This document shows, in pieces, positions 25,121 through 37,878 of a DNA stretch of 64,000 nucleotides. A model generated the notes under the pieces. The model did no database searches. It was not told the DNA's origin and saw only the letters and a program-made list of their open reading frames with translations. A program made the translations under genes and the position numbers. The stretch is from Purshia tridentata (taxonomy: Eukaryota; Streptophyta; Magnoliopsida; Rosales; Rosaceae), in contig QANT01001820.1 in NCBI GenBank assembly GCA_003254885.1, positions 1 to 64,000 of the forward strand, in the 5' to 3' direction. Positions within the stretch are counted from its first letter, which is position 1. Every line of letters starts with the position of its first letter.

Positions 25121-28100
25121 TATGCATGTTTCCCATCTTCCCCACATGATGCGTAAGCAACAGTGGAGCAATATTGGATCACACTCCTCCTGCATGAGTG
25201 CGTGTAAACCTTTGAAAATCAATAGGTGCATTTTAAGGGGGCAGCTGGTACTTGGAAAACTAGATGATCATAAACTTTTCTTCAGGTGAAGTTCTGAGTA
25301 AGTTGTGTATAGAAAAAGGGTGGCATGCCTAGCAGTAATTGCTGTAATCAAGGGCTTTTCTTTAATGGAAGTTTACTTCAACAAGAAAATTACTTTGGTT
25401 CTCTCATGGTTCATAGTTGTTCAAGTTCAATTTCTGATCATACCAGGTCAAATACATTTCAACTGTAATATAGAGGTTGGTGGAATAAATTGAACCACCA
25501 TAGCCAATATGTAAGGCTGAAAGACCAGTCTTCTAGAATAGTTAATGTCCAAAGGGTAGTTAGCAACTTAATTGACAAACATTAATTAGTCCCCCCAAAT
25601 AGAAGCATTCGTGATTTAACTGATTACCAATCAGTTAGAACTGGTCTTGGCTATGAATTATGATCGTCCATTATTGAAGTGCAGGTTGAGCTACTTGATA
25701 ACTACTACTCGATCAATGCCACAAATTCAGTGCTTTCTAGTCAAGAACAGAAGAAAAAAGAAGATTGTCCTAATTAATGACTAGAAGCACTAAAAGACCA
25801 CCAACATGTTCAGCAGTCGTGTATTTATGACTGAATGACTCCATGAAACTTGAAAACACTATGAAAAACCTAATTGGGTTTACTAGCTCAAGTATCATTC
25901 CTAGCACTTAGTGCAGCAAATCTGATCAGTTGTGCTGGCTATTATAGAACCGGAATGATGGCCAATATTTTAGAATTTGTCTGCTAAATTTTAGATAATT
26001 ACCAAACGTTCCAGTTCTCTATAATTAAAATTAAAGATATTCAACTCCATGGTACATCTTGGAAAGCTATTATTCAATAAGATGATATACTACAGTTGAT
26101 CATATGTAAGCATGTACCCCAAGACAGAGAAAAGTAAAAGTTTATAATGCATGCACACACCCATCATAGTCAAGCTAGCTGCAGAGCTAGGCATATTTTA
26201 ATATATCTATGCCCATTGGAGACATAATCAATACTTAAAAATAAGATAACAAAGATGTTAACTGGACGAAAAACATCAGCATTCATATGCAGAAAGCATT
26301 TCTTAAGCAGCAATAGTGAGCTAAAAGGTTCCAAAGCAACCTGTAATAATCATGCCTGTACTTTTTGACTTTGATAGTTGAGACAACCATCAAATTGATA
26401 TCTTCTATTGCACAGGTAAAAACGGAAACTTCCCCCAACAATAGCATCATTGATACCTCATCTTTTCCTTCGCTGTACAGAGCAAGACAGACCAAAGATA
26501 ACAAAGCAAAAGACTGGCTTTTCCTCTGCTTTTTTTTCAACTTTTATATAAAAAACCATAGTCACTCTAGGAATATTGCTCCACTTCATAGGACACTTTT
26601 TAAATAGGACAATTGCTAACAGCTCACCAATAGGACTTTTCTGCGAGGCATGAACCTTCAGCTGATTATGCAGTTTGGGGTCCTCGGATTTCATGAAATA
26701 AATAAAATCCCACCTTGGATGTGGGACATCATACCTTTTCCATAGTTGAACAACTTATAGAATCACATAAACTTTGTCTAGTGCATGTTGCCTCTAGGAA
26801 ACTCACTGAATATATCATATTACTGAGTTGCTTATTCAGAAGGAGCATAGATTTTTTTTTATATTTAAGACTGACGGATAATCATCTGGGGATATAGTAT
26901 TCTTCAGCTTGGATTGCTTGTAAGGGAAGTATGGAAGAACCTGCAGAGCACTAAAAACCATTGTAGGAACATATTCCCTCTTTAAAAGCGTGAAAACGAA
27001 AACACTCTGATTATTATTCTCTACCATAAATTTGACAGATGACCTTTAAAGCTGTACAACAATCATCGCATGTCCTTGAATTTTTCACTATCTGGATGAA
27101 AGTCCCAAAAGGCAATAGCTAAAGCAGCTAACTTCTCACTAGGCCAAGCACAACTGCTTGCTCTTTCTCTTCCTCACTCAAATCAAATGAAACTTGCCTT
27201 GTAATCTTGTATTAGCAACATATATAGAAGCACCATGTTGAGGAGAGAAGGAAGTCCATGATTGCAACAACAAGGCCCAATATACATTTTGTTCACATGT
27301 CAATAAAAGCGGAAGAGATATCAGGGCTTAGAGGATCCACCAAGTCCTTTTACTAAGCTTCAATCCATTTCCCTTTATCAAAGGCCCAAACATGTGCACG
27401 ATTAGATAGAACACAAACCTATTAGCCTACTCACAAGTCACAAATCAAACTCTAGACCTTTTGTTACCTCTAGCCCATGGACAAGGTCTCCAAATAGTAT
27501 GGATGGAAAAATAATCAGAAACATGAATGTGTAGCAGGCACAAGAAAATTTGAAACCCAGCCCAAGTTTGAATACTTCATTGACATTTAATTACCTCATT
27601 TTTTCGGAGTCTAAAATAAACAACAATCGAGTGCTTATAACCCTTTAAATAGTGTTCGTAGACCCTTGAGTAGTTCTCGAAACCCATCAAAGTAATGCTT
27701 GAGGGTTTTTCTAAAGACTTCATCCTGTGGTGGATAGCAAAGAAGGTATATTGCACAATTGCACTGTTAGAATTCTTGGCGTGGTGATAGTGAATGAGAG
27801 GTGGTTGCATGGGATGAGAATGTGTGAATTTATTTGAGTGGTGGGCGTAGTTTTAGTGATTGAAAAAATGTTTTAAAAACTGGGGGATTAAATGGGGTTG
27901 GGTTTGGTTGTGTGAATTTGTTTGTGGACCGAACACACATGGTCTTTAGTCTTGAGTCTCTTTCTCTTGACCTTGTAATATATTTCATTTTAATTTTGTG
28001 ATCATACATTCATACGTAAAATGTTCATTCAATTGGGGAGTGGGGAGTGATAAGAACCCAATAAATTCAACTGTGTTTGATAAAGACAACCAATTGGGAC

Positions 28101-28663
28101 ATTCATTTTTTTGAATTGTAGCAAGCTTCGTTTGAGTAAGTCAAGCATAACATAGCCACCAACTACCAACGTTGAGGGTCCCTATACCAGAAATCCACAC
28201 TTAACAAAGGAATCTGGAATTAGTCAAACATTTGGCTGTTTCAAATTGAAAAAAGCCGCCACCCATTTATGCCGCAAACATAAATTAATGCATCAACTTC
28301 TATTTATACATGAAGTTAAATATGATGAGACAAATGTGTTATATAAAAGAAAAGATGAAAGATGAGATGCGGACTCTCAAGTAGCCATTTATAAATGAAA
28401 CCATATAAAAAATCAATTCTGAAAACATAGGACATTTGTGCCTACCACTGGTTTATTGGAAAACTAGGCATCAACTCGCTGTATATTATCCATTTCAAAC
28501 TCACACTCAAAAATTAACAGCAAAGCAAAAAAAACCAATTTTTTTTACCTGCAACATATTACATATAAATGGAAAAAGGGAACCCCAATAAGCTCTTCTA
28601 GTATGCTACAACAGTTGCATTGGACTCTTGATCACAACACTCAGTTTGAAAATTTTGATAGAA
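25121..28663. other. Spacer between the DUF4228 and WLIM1 genes
   Basis: No gene could be supported. On the minus strand around 27063-27150 a short frame reads SCAWPSEKLAALAIAFWDFH and ends in a stop; upstream frames are broken. It may be a relic of an exon, but no family was recognised. Confidence 0.55.
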
Positions 28664-30465
28664 TTACTCAGCCTCTTCGTTCTCAGTCACCCCTTTAACT
28701 TCTTCAAGCTTACCAAGCTGGCTGAAGTTTCCCTTCTCCTTGAAGAGTTGGTTATGGTGATGCTTACAGTAGAGACGGTGCTCGTGAGCTACATAGTTTG
28801 ATGGGCTGATCACACACCCTCCATGGGTGCACCTGAAACAGGCCTTATGGTATGATGTGCCGTCAACTGCCACCTGAAAAAAGATGCATTCAGATTATAG
28901 AATGCAGGATTCTACAAAGTGTAATCACTGACGGTTTAATTCTGCAAACTCATTGATATGTTGAATTCCAATTTACCTTTTCAATTGGGTAAACTGTTTT
29001 CTTGCAAGCAACACACTTATCTTGAGTCCCAGCAAATAAGCTAGAAACTTTACTGTTGACCTGTGTAATCTCTCAAAATTGGAAACAGTTAGTGTAATTA
29101 TTAAAAAGTTCTACAGAACAAGCATAAAAATCCAAATATAAATTCTATGAATGGAGGAAAAAGAGGAATTAGAAAATCAAAGCAGGCACCTCGGCGGATC
29201 TGTCTCTCACAGTTCTTGGTATACCTACAGCACAATAAAAGGGGAAGAAAAAACCCAACATTACAATATAGCACGAAGATATCATCATTGGTAAATATGC
29301 CTTGAGACAAGTCATAGCAGCTTATCACCTTCAAAACTTTTATCCAAACTGCCAGTCAGCTTAAATAGCTGATCAAAGTGAGGCTTGCAATATAAAACAC
29401 CCTCGAATGAGGAATAATTACTAAGCTGCACAGACAGAAGAAAATGAGGATAAAATATAAGACATCTCATAGATAATATAACTACAACTGTATAACTAGA
29501 CAAACAGAGACATTCTTAAGAACATTCAATTCAAAGTGACTAATGGCAGTGATAACGATTTACTATATGTGGCTTATATGTGGCCTAGATCCAAGTATTA
29601 AGGTGATTAAATTAGCAGACTATTAAAAAACTGTACAAAAAGGAAATATTCGAATTTAAATTGGCTAAGATAGTCCAACCAATGAAAATTGACAGCAGTC
29701 AGTTCAAATGATCGAGTCATGCTCAAACACACATCTTGATAAAAAGCTGGTAAAGTATATGTATCAATTACAATGATCACTAGTATGCTTAAAAATCTGG
29801 AAAAGAAGAAGTACATTTACAAATGAATCAATTATAAAAAAATTCTTTCAAGAACATTGTCAATGCAAATAAAATTTAATATGCATCGCATGAAGTGATC
29901 TCCACGCAGCAACAGAGGATACAGGGAATTAAAATTCCCAATGGATCTACATGCGTAACATATCCACATCCAAAGATCAATTGCTTGCGCTAAATCACAC
30001 AGCTAAACAGCTAAATAGCATTTTGCTAAGCAAACCCATGCTCAAACATTCAAACAAGTTATCATTGTAATTAGGAGCAATCTCAAAATCTTTATTCAAT
30101 TTGGATACATCTATCCAGATTCCATAATGATCATCAAACATCTAAAAAAAACAAAACATATTGAAAAATCCACAATTGAGCACAAACATGATGATGTAAG
30201 AAAAGCAGGCAACAGATACAGACATAACCAACACAAAAGAAGCAAAAGAGCATCAGAAACCATGGAATCAATGTAAATGTGAGTGTCTTTATGTCTATCT
30301 ATATGTTTTTGTGGGAGAGAGAGTCACCTTGAGAGTGCCCTTGCAGTGGTGGCATCTGAAGCAGGCCTTGTGGTAGACTTTGTTGTCAGCAGTGAGCTGA
30401 TCAACCAAGTAAACGGTCTTCTCACATGCCTTGCACTTCTGGGTAGTCCCTGCAAATGTTGCCAT
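28664..30465 (-). CDS. WLIM1: Two-LIM-domain protein, WLIM1 type
   Basis: Plant LIM protein that binds and bundles actin filaments and may also act in the nucleus (family knowledge). Five exons on the minus strand: 30328-30465, 29329-29425, 29190-29224, 28977-29060, 28664-28873; 187 residues. LIM domain 1 has C11-x2-C14-x17-H32-x2-C35-x2-C38-x2-C41-x17-C59-x2-H62. The linker TPRT-type region (GIPRTVRDRSAE) leads to LIM domain 2, with KCVACKKTVYPIEK, HKACFRCTHGGC and CKHHHNQLFKEKG. A short acidic tail (ENEEAE) ends the protein, as in WLIM members. The 35-bp exon 3 is confirmed by phase. Intron 1 is about 0.9 kb. The leader is CT/GA-rich (30565-30600). Confidence 0.95.
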
Positions 30466-31565
30466 CCCCACCCAATAATCTTCTTCCCCACACCCTCAAA
30501 AATCTTACAAGATAAAAACTTTTTCAGACCCACCGGCAAAGAAACTTTCTTTTTCTTGATAAGAGAAGACTTTATCTCTCTCTCCCTCTCTCTCACTCTA
30601 CTTTTGAGTCCAACGTTTACAGCTCAGGAGGCGTATACAGAAAATTTGCAAATGGCTTGATGGGTCTATTTTTAGAACTTGGTGGCCCAATCAAATTTGG
30701 TAGCTGTACATACTGGGGGACTAGTATGGTAATTTAAATCCAAGGTTATGATGCCCTTAGTTGCACCAAACCAACGTTCTAACAAAATGACCATGGTGCC
30801 CTCTTTTAGAGACACGTGTTTATCTTTGAGTGGGTTATGAACAGTGAAGCTATGATTGTTCGGACCAGAGAAGAAAATATTTAACGCACAGATTCGAGCA
30901 TATCGCGATGTTTGGGTTCTAAGAATTTTATAAGCCACTCTCTCCTGCTCGCGCGTCCAACTAATCCTTTGGACACAACACAATCTTACATAAAGAGTGA
31001 CTGTTATTTTTGTCCATTTTTGAGTGAGATTTATTTAAATTTTAAAAACGGTTTCGTTAGTTTTTAATTTTTTTTATTTATAATCAAATTTTATAGGGAA
31101 CTACAATAACTCCTATCTTTTTGGAATAATTCTACAAGTTTATTATTAATACTTACTTTGTTGTTAAAATGTTAGATTGTTAATTAACAAGCAGCGATTA
31201 TAAGTTCACAATTACAAAGAAATAAAGATAAATAAGTGACATCAAAGTTTTATTTATTTATTAAGGTATTGAGCCATTTGAGAAAAAGAAAGATCGAATT
31301 TAGTGTAAAGTGGACAAATCTACAATCCTTTCAACTAAGTTATTAAACAACTACAGAAGATTATTAATAATTTGTAATACATTATTAGTAATTCTTAATA
31401 ATCGCATTTAAATAATAAAATAGAAACAAAAAAGAAAGGACGGATAATAATACCTAGTCTCATTCACCTCCTCCCTTTTGGCCTCATTTTGTAGCAAATG
31501 AAACATTTTATGTTCATTAGTAAGTAGACAATTCATAGAATTTCATATAAATTGAAATATTGAAT

Positions 31566-31608
31566 GAATTCATAAAATTTGTTTTTGGCCAGGGAATTCA
31601 TAAAATTT
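31566..31608 (-). mobile_element. Micro-retroposon tail, site C
   Basis: GAATTCATAAAATTT at 31566-31580 and 31594-31608 is a perfect 15-bp direct repeat enclosing GTTTTTGGCCAGG. On the minus strand this is CCTGGCCAAAAAC, the same tail core as sites A and B. Confidence 0.65.
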
Positions 31609-32512
31609 TGAGTGCACAGATATGTAAAAAGTCATTTCCACCTTTTCAAAATGTCTTTGACATTTGTGCGATATGAGAAACCCACATTTGAAATTGTGAC
31701 GCCCTTTGCAGTTTTGCACTGCATAAGATTCAATTCGTTGCATCAAAAAAGAAAAAAATGATCCAATTGTACTCTTCCCAACGCTCCTACTCCTAGAAAG
31801 CAAGTGGAATATACCCCTGCGTAAATGACTGGTCTTTAATTAAGTAACATTTAAGTATTTTAGTGGGGGAAAAAGCATTTAAGTGGGACTTCTCGGTTAT
31901 GGTGTGGTCAGGCCATGATGGTGTTGGTTCTCTTTTGAAAATTTTGACATTATTGTACCATCTGGGACAGATAATATGTCACATAAATAATGCAGATCTT
32001 CACCCCAAAACTCAATAATGCTCCTAATTCAAAAGGCAGACCCAGCCCCACCTCTTTACGCTTTTCTTTCTTTTGCAAGAAAGTATGTGTGTGTTGTTCA
32101 GCACTGGAATTGAAAGATATGTGGGGGCATATATTTGTTTTGGGGTCTTACACTGGCTTTGGCTTTGGCTTAGGAGAAGAGAGTCCACGGTTTCTCTAGT
32201 TTAGCACTGATTTGTCATTCTTTGGCTAATCTTATCAAACACTTTCAATTGTTCTTGAGGAAGGATAGGTGTTGCAGCATTGAAGAGCTGATGGGTTGGC
32301 CAATCTTCCTTTGTTTTTGGGCTGTTATGTTAGCCCAAGCTCTTAAGAAGGAAGGAGTGTATGACAAGATCTGAAGACACATAACATGGAAGGCCTTCAT
32401 AGTTTCTCCAAGAAAATATATTAGAGAAAAGAACTTCAGTGTTAGATGGTGTGAATTGATAGTGATACATGCAGAATTATGTGCATAATCTTTCTAGCTT
32501 TTCTGAGTGCTT

Positions 32513-32572
32513 AAGTTTTACTCCATTTCTTTTTTTTTTTGGCCAGTATAGCTCAAGTTTTACTCCATTTCT
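32513..32572 (-). mobile_element. Micro-retroposon tail, site D
   Basis: AAGTTTTACTCCATTTCT at 32513-32530 and 32555-32572 is a perfect 18-bp repeat. It encloses T(10)GGCCAGTATAGCTC, so this copy keeps several more bases ahead of the TGGCC-poly(A) tail than sites A-C. Confidence 0.7.
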
Positions 32573-33580
32573 TTATTGTTACCAAAAACCTTCCAAACCT
32601 CACCTCAACTTTCTGTTTCTTGTATTATATCCAGAAGCCAAATGAGACCTAGTCATGGACTTCATTCTCTTACTCTATGTTGGCTGCTAGCGGGCATCAA
32701 TTTGTAACTCTAAGAGTCTCTAAGCTAAAAAGAAATTCCATGGAATCAAGCTCAGCTACATAGCCTACATTTGCTATTTATCACTTTTTTAATTTTTTGC
32801 AAAATTTTCAAAGTGCCATCTTGTCACATTTATTTTGGTTAATTCTTTATTATCTCCTTTTTGAAGACTTCATCTACCTCTAATTTGAGGTCACATGGAA
32901 CAATCTGGAAACAGCACATATTCGTCATCACCAACCAAAGTCAGACTTAGTATATTGAAATATATGATTAAAGCAAGGGAACATAATAGTTTTCAAAGTA
33001 GGTGTTTAACTAACAATTACGAATCTCCAAACTAGGTGTTTAGCTAACAACTGAAAGAAGACAATTTCTTAGATACCAACACACCCTCAGTTTCAACTTC
33101 AAACTTGGGTCTACCTTAACAAGAGTTTCACCGTGTGCTCCACTTAGCTTGAACTTTCCTAGAACTTGTAGTAAAGTATTTTCTCAGTAGAAACTACATA
33201 CCCATGCCATTACTCAGATTTTATAATGAAATAGGAAAGAGGACAATTATAAACTTCAAAGGTGATCAATACAGATTGTGCTTATCATTTTCCTCTGGAA
33301 ATAAGAAATCTTAGCACATAATGATGATTTTCACTCTCTATATGAATTTGTCAGCCTCTCTACTTGCAGGATAAAGCTTCATGTGAGAGAGGTTGATAGT
33401 TCAGTGGTTGTATGCCTATAGAACAACTTTTATTAAGAAATAAGACCTAATAGAGATCAGAATGAATATTTGAAAAGCATCAGGATAACCTGTTTTTCTG
33501 CTTATTCAACACAGTCAAAATCATAAAGTTCCAATATTTTTTTTTGACAAAAATTAAACACCACCAAAATACACACTTGA

Positions 33581-35385
33581 TTATGCACTTGCACCTGGAG
33601 CCCCTTCTTGTTTCCTAGCCTCTTCTCGCATTACTGCTTTTACATATATTTCATAGCAGCAGCCTGAACAAACATTATAAACACATGAGTACTTGGAGCA
33701 CTGTAATAAGCAAAACACGACTGTAATTCTTTGTTATTGACCCATTTTTATAACCAAATATCTAATATTAGAACATAATGACCAATACAAGACTGTAATT
33801 AATTTCAGTCGCAATTAAAAGGCAGATCCTTATTCCCTTCTACAATGCAAAGTGTACCCAAGTCTTTTCAAGCAATCATACAGGTAGAAATGAAATGGTT
33901 GAAATCAAAGAGCACAATTTTTTCTAAAGATAATGAGAGATTGACAGTAGACAGAGAAACCTATCCCTTTATGCATATTGGAAGTAGTTAAAAGTTTAAA
34001 GCAGATTTGAGTAGCTGAGCAAAACTAGTTCAGTTCTCTGATAAGGTATGAATGATCCTGACTGCTATTTTCTATTGTTTTCATGGCCACTTTCCCAGAC
34101 AGAAAAGGTGCTAATATTTTCCATTACTAAACAAAAAAACAAAAATAACAACAACAGATTCTATCAATAGTTCGGAGGTGGTATGGTGTTAAAAGTGTGT
34201 GAATGTCCATGTGTGTGTGTGAATGCAAACGTTTTAGAACCCAAAGATGGCAATGTGCCAACGCAGAAGATAGCAAATGAAACAGCCTTGCTTGTGACTC
34301 ATCCTTGAGAGAAATGCATATCCTAACTCAAAATCTAAGAGGCCAAGAAGCTGTATATTTACAGCCATGAACAACTTACAGTACCAAGCAGGTTTCCCTT
34401 AAAAAAAAAAAAATCTATTATCTTAGAATTCTCAAAATGTTGGGTGATCTATCACCAAGTCTGGGAATGTCAAAGGAGTGAAAAGCAAGTGCAAAGTATA
34501 ATAATCATAAACCATTATTAAAGTTTAAACAAAATCACAGCGTACCAGCAACAACAACAATAGTGAGAACATCTCCAAGTCTTTTAATTCGCTGGACACC
34601 CTTCTTATGCGATTTGAATCGTTTCAGAGTCGGGTCTGCGGCCAAGAGCTGCAAAGTCAAACAGCTTAGTACAGCAAAATGCACAGCTGAAGAGAAATAA
34701 AAGATCAACACAATCACCTTGCTGAAAATCACAAAAGAAGAAGAAGGAGAAGAATGCAATAAACAGAATACTATTCAAAACCCCCAAAACAATAAACAAA
34801 ATTTGCTCAAACCCGCACTTCAAATAAATCTAAAAGTTAAATGGGTTTAGCAAGATTGCATTAATGTCCACACAAAGCCCCAATTTACATCATCTCTTAG
34901 TTTAAAAATCTTTACATGTTAGACTGGCATGAGCTCAAGAAACTCTAGTATGATTGTCAGTACAACTTTCTGGAACTAAAACTAAAATATATAAGCTGTT
35001 TGCTCAAATGGGTCTCCAGACTCTCCAACCAAACTATCCAAAATGCTAAATACAAAGTTTCATGGACGAATCTCAAATATGAAAATGAAACAAACAGCTG
35101 CCCACAACGAGGTAAAATCAGAACAATCATGTAAAGCTGAAAAAGTTGAGAGAGAGAGATAGAGAGACTACAGCTTTCTCGCGAGCCCCTGGTTCGACGT
35201 GGAACTGGCGGCGCGATAGCGAAAGCGAGTCGTTTTGTGTCCTCAGCTGTTTGAAGGTGAATGAGTCAGATTTAGCGAGAGGAAATACCAAACCAAATAA
35301 AAACGACACCGTATTCAGATCGAGCATGCCAGAAAGAGAGAGAGAGTACCTTGGAAGCGATGGAATTTTTGAGCAGGAACGCCAT
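33581..35385 (-). CDS. SDH7: Succinate dehydrogenase subunit 7 (plant-specific complex II subunit)
   Basis: Small plant-specific mitochondrial complex II subunit. Four exons on the minus strand: 35350-35385, 35172-35246, 34546-34648, 33581-33663; 98 residues. The joined protein starts [12 protein letters not shown], carries an Arg/Ser-rich [19 protein letters not shown], then [19 protein letters not shown] and a hydrophobic [20 protein letters not shown], with a basic-acidic end ([15 protein letters not shown]). This matches my memory of Arabidopsis SDH7A/B. Each exon is below normal ORF-finding size, so the gene is easy to miss; phases agree at all three junctions. It is head-to-head with the DCC gene, 353 bp between start codons. 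Confidence 0.88.
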
Positions 35386-35738
35386 GATTGACGACTGTGT
35401 ACGGAGCTCTGATGAGAAAAACCGAACGTGAAGCAGTGGCTATTTTCTCAAAAATCCAAGCTTTGGTCTCAGGGTCAATTTTGTCTTTTTCTTTTTGTTT
35501 GCTGAGGTGCCCCCATGGTTTACGATATTCTTTAAACTCGCCCATAACAAAACAAAAAAAAAAAAGAAACAACGAATTCGATACTATTTTGTCCTTTCAA
35601 TGCAACGTGACTTGTATTTGGGTGAAGCACATGCGGCCACGTATACATGGTAGTTATGAAACAGAGCAGTCCAAGCAAACTTGAAGCATTGGTTCCAAAT
35701 TTCCAAGAGCTTTGGTTGAAGAAAGAAGAAGAAGAGCA
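35386..35738. promoter_or_regulatory. Shared divergent promoter of SDH7 and the DCC gene
   Basis: Only 353 bp separate the two opposed start codons. No clear TATA box was found for either direction, and the A-run at 35561-35571 lies in the middle. Leaders of both genes must also fit in this space. Confidence 0.5.
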
Positions 35739-36231
35739 ATGGCATTGAGAGCAGCTGCAACAGCATGTAACATTGGAGGAAGACAAAGAAACCCAGCTCT
35801 CTTATCAATTCCTCGCTATATCCAACTCAAGCTTCACCATCACCCTCCCCAAAGATTCACATCACTTCCGGTTCATCAACCTGGTGAGTGGTGACCAAAC
35901 TAATCATATATATGAAAAAATTCAATTGTTATTTTCATTCCTAGCTAGCTCTGGGTTGGGCCTGAAATTTTGGTTGGTTTATATGATACCAAGGAATCAA
36001 TTTATAATGGAGTGTGTCCGTTTGTAGGATTTGAATCTCGAATTCGAGCTATAAGTGGGGCGGCTTCGGATACGTTAACTCCCAAGAAACAAGATGGTCA
36101 AGAACCAACACCCCAAAATTGGAAGATTAAAATGCTTTATGATGGGGATTGTCCGTTATGCATGCGAGAGGTAAACAGCTATTCTAGTTACATTGTTTCT
36201 TTATTTAGCAAAAATGTTTAAATTGTTGAGA

Positions 36232-36264
<33 letters not shown>

Positions 36265-37878
36265 ACCTTAATCTGGCGCCTTAGACCAACTCGGCCATCT
36301 CAACCTTGTTCCATTTTTGTTACTTTTCTTATATCTGTTTAACTGTTCCTGTGTGTTATTGTTCACTACGATATTGGATAAACTAAAGTTCATTATATTG
36401 TCAGGTGAACATGCTAAGAGAGAGAAATAAGCTCTATGGAACAATCAAGTTTGTTGATATAAGTTCAGATGATTACTCCCCAGAGGAGAATCAAGGGTTG
36501 GACTACAAAACTGTAAGTCTTCAGTGTTGACTGTTGAGTTTTGATACTCATAACTTACCGACTGGCAAAATGTTCATGCATCAAATTAATATGATTTTCA
36601 GTGACATTAATATTTCCTGTTTTACATATCCAATGTGACTTCATAGAATAAGGTTTCCTGAAGTGTATATGAAAACAAATATATTATAGTTTAGTGACAA
36701 ATACTTGTTTGTTTAGGTTATGGGAAACATTCATGCGATCCTCTCAGATGGAACTGTAGTCACTGATGTTGAAGTAACCCCCTTTTCCTACTACTTTGAA
36801 CTTATAATTCTAATGCAGAATAAGTAGTTTTCTGTGGAACTCTCATTCTTTGTCAGAGAGGACTATGACCAGTTTGAACCCATAAGTTTCTTTAACCTGT
36901 CTAACAGGCATTGATAAGGTTAATGAAAACTTCTGCAGGCATTTAGAAAGCTATATGAACAAGTTGGGCTTGGATGGGTTTATGCCATAACCAAATACGA
37001 ACCTGTGAGATTTCTTTCTCAATTCTAAATGTTACCTGCATTGAAATTCATCTACTCCCATTTTGTAGAACTGAATGGTCTGCAATAGTTTGTTTATCTT
37101 GTCATCTATAACTGGGGGCTAATGGGAAAGCATTTTATTCACAGATTGCAACAGTAGCTGGTGCTGTATATGGTGTTTGGGCTAAATATCGTCTCCAAAT
37201 CACAGGTAAATGATATCACATAAATAATTATTTCCATGGTTCCTGAGCAGATCTATTGCGTTCTAGCTTCCAAGGCCAAAGGAATAGTATGCGAATATTT
37301 GAACTCTGCTGTCCAAATGTAATATAATATCAGAGCCACACCAGATTTATAATAAATTTTTTCTTACATCCTAACATATTTTTTTTATTGAAATGATACC
37401 ATATGGATTTAGTTTCACTGTAAAAAGACAATATCAAGTACTATTTATATAGATCTGCCAAGATTGAGTTCTTGCCTCTTGGAACTTTAGTTGCTTAAAC
37501 CCGATCACTTTGATAGCTAATCTGATTAGTGATCATACTTTCTTCTTTAGTAGAAATTTATGGTATGTGATGCCAATAACCTGTTTTGATTTTAGGCCGA
37601 CCACCTATAGAGGAGGTTTTGGAGATGCGAAAGAAGAAAAAGGTAAGCACCTTTCAATGGTGTGCATTTGCTTACTATTATCCTTCGACTCCTTTAATTG
37701 GATTTGAAACCATAAGTTTCTTTTATTCATTAAATGGTCTCCAACAGTGGCTACCTAATTTTCATACAGAAATGTTTAATGAATTTCAACCATCTAGTGC
37801 TAATACATGTTTAGTTTCTGTTTTCTGATACAGGGAGAAGTTTGTAATGATAGAAATACTTGTAAACTTCCACAGTAA
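35739..37878 (+). CDS. DCC-family (DUF393) thiol-disulphide oxidoreductase-like protein
   Basis: Putative redox protein of the DCC family, named for its DxxCxxC motif. Eight exons: 35739-35883, 36028-36170, 36405-36512, 36717-36773, 36939-37004, 37145-37205, 37596-37642, 37834-37878; 223 residues. The motif is in MLYDGDCPLCMREVNML, followed by RNKLYGTIKFVDISSDDYSP, AILSDGTVVTDVEAFRKLYE and a weakly hydrophobic IATVAGAVYGVWAKYRLQITG. The first 50 residues are rich in Arg, His, Ala and Ser with few acids, suggesting an organelle transit peptide (plastid or mitochondrion, inferred). A Cys-containing tail GEVCNDRNTCKLPQ comes from exon 8. Intron 2 carries an antisense tRNA gene. The closest Arabidopsis match is probably At5g50100. 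Confidence 0.9.
36224..36304 (-). tRNA. tRNA-Leu(AAG), inside intron 2 of the DCC gene, antisense
   Basis: The minus strand folds into a complete class II tRNA. The acceptor stem GTTGAGA pairs with TCTCAAC, with discriminator A at 36224. The D-arm holds the A-box TGGCCGAGTTGG. The anticodon stem CCAGA/TCTGG carries loop TTAAGGT (anticodon AAG). The variable arm is long, and the T-arm GTGGG-TTCAAAT-CCCAC holds the B-box. No tRNA intron is present. A T-run on the minus strand (about 36211-36215) can stop Pol III. Confidence 0.95.

Larger units (their letters stand above)
30466..33580. other. Spacer between WLIM1 and SDH7
   Basis: No coding gene could be supported. It holds two micro-insertions (31.57 and 32.52 kb) and T-rich stretches. 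The region 31990-32400 is less AT-rich, but its frames are short and match nothing recognised. Confidence 0.55.
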
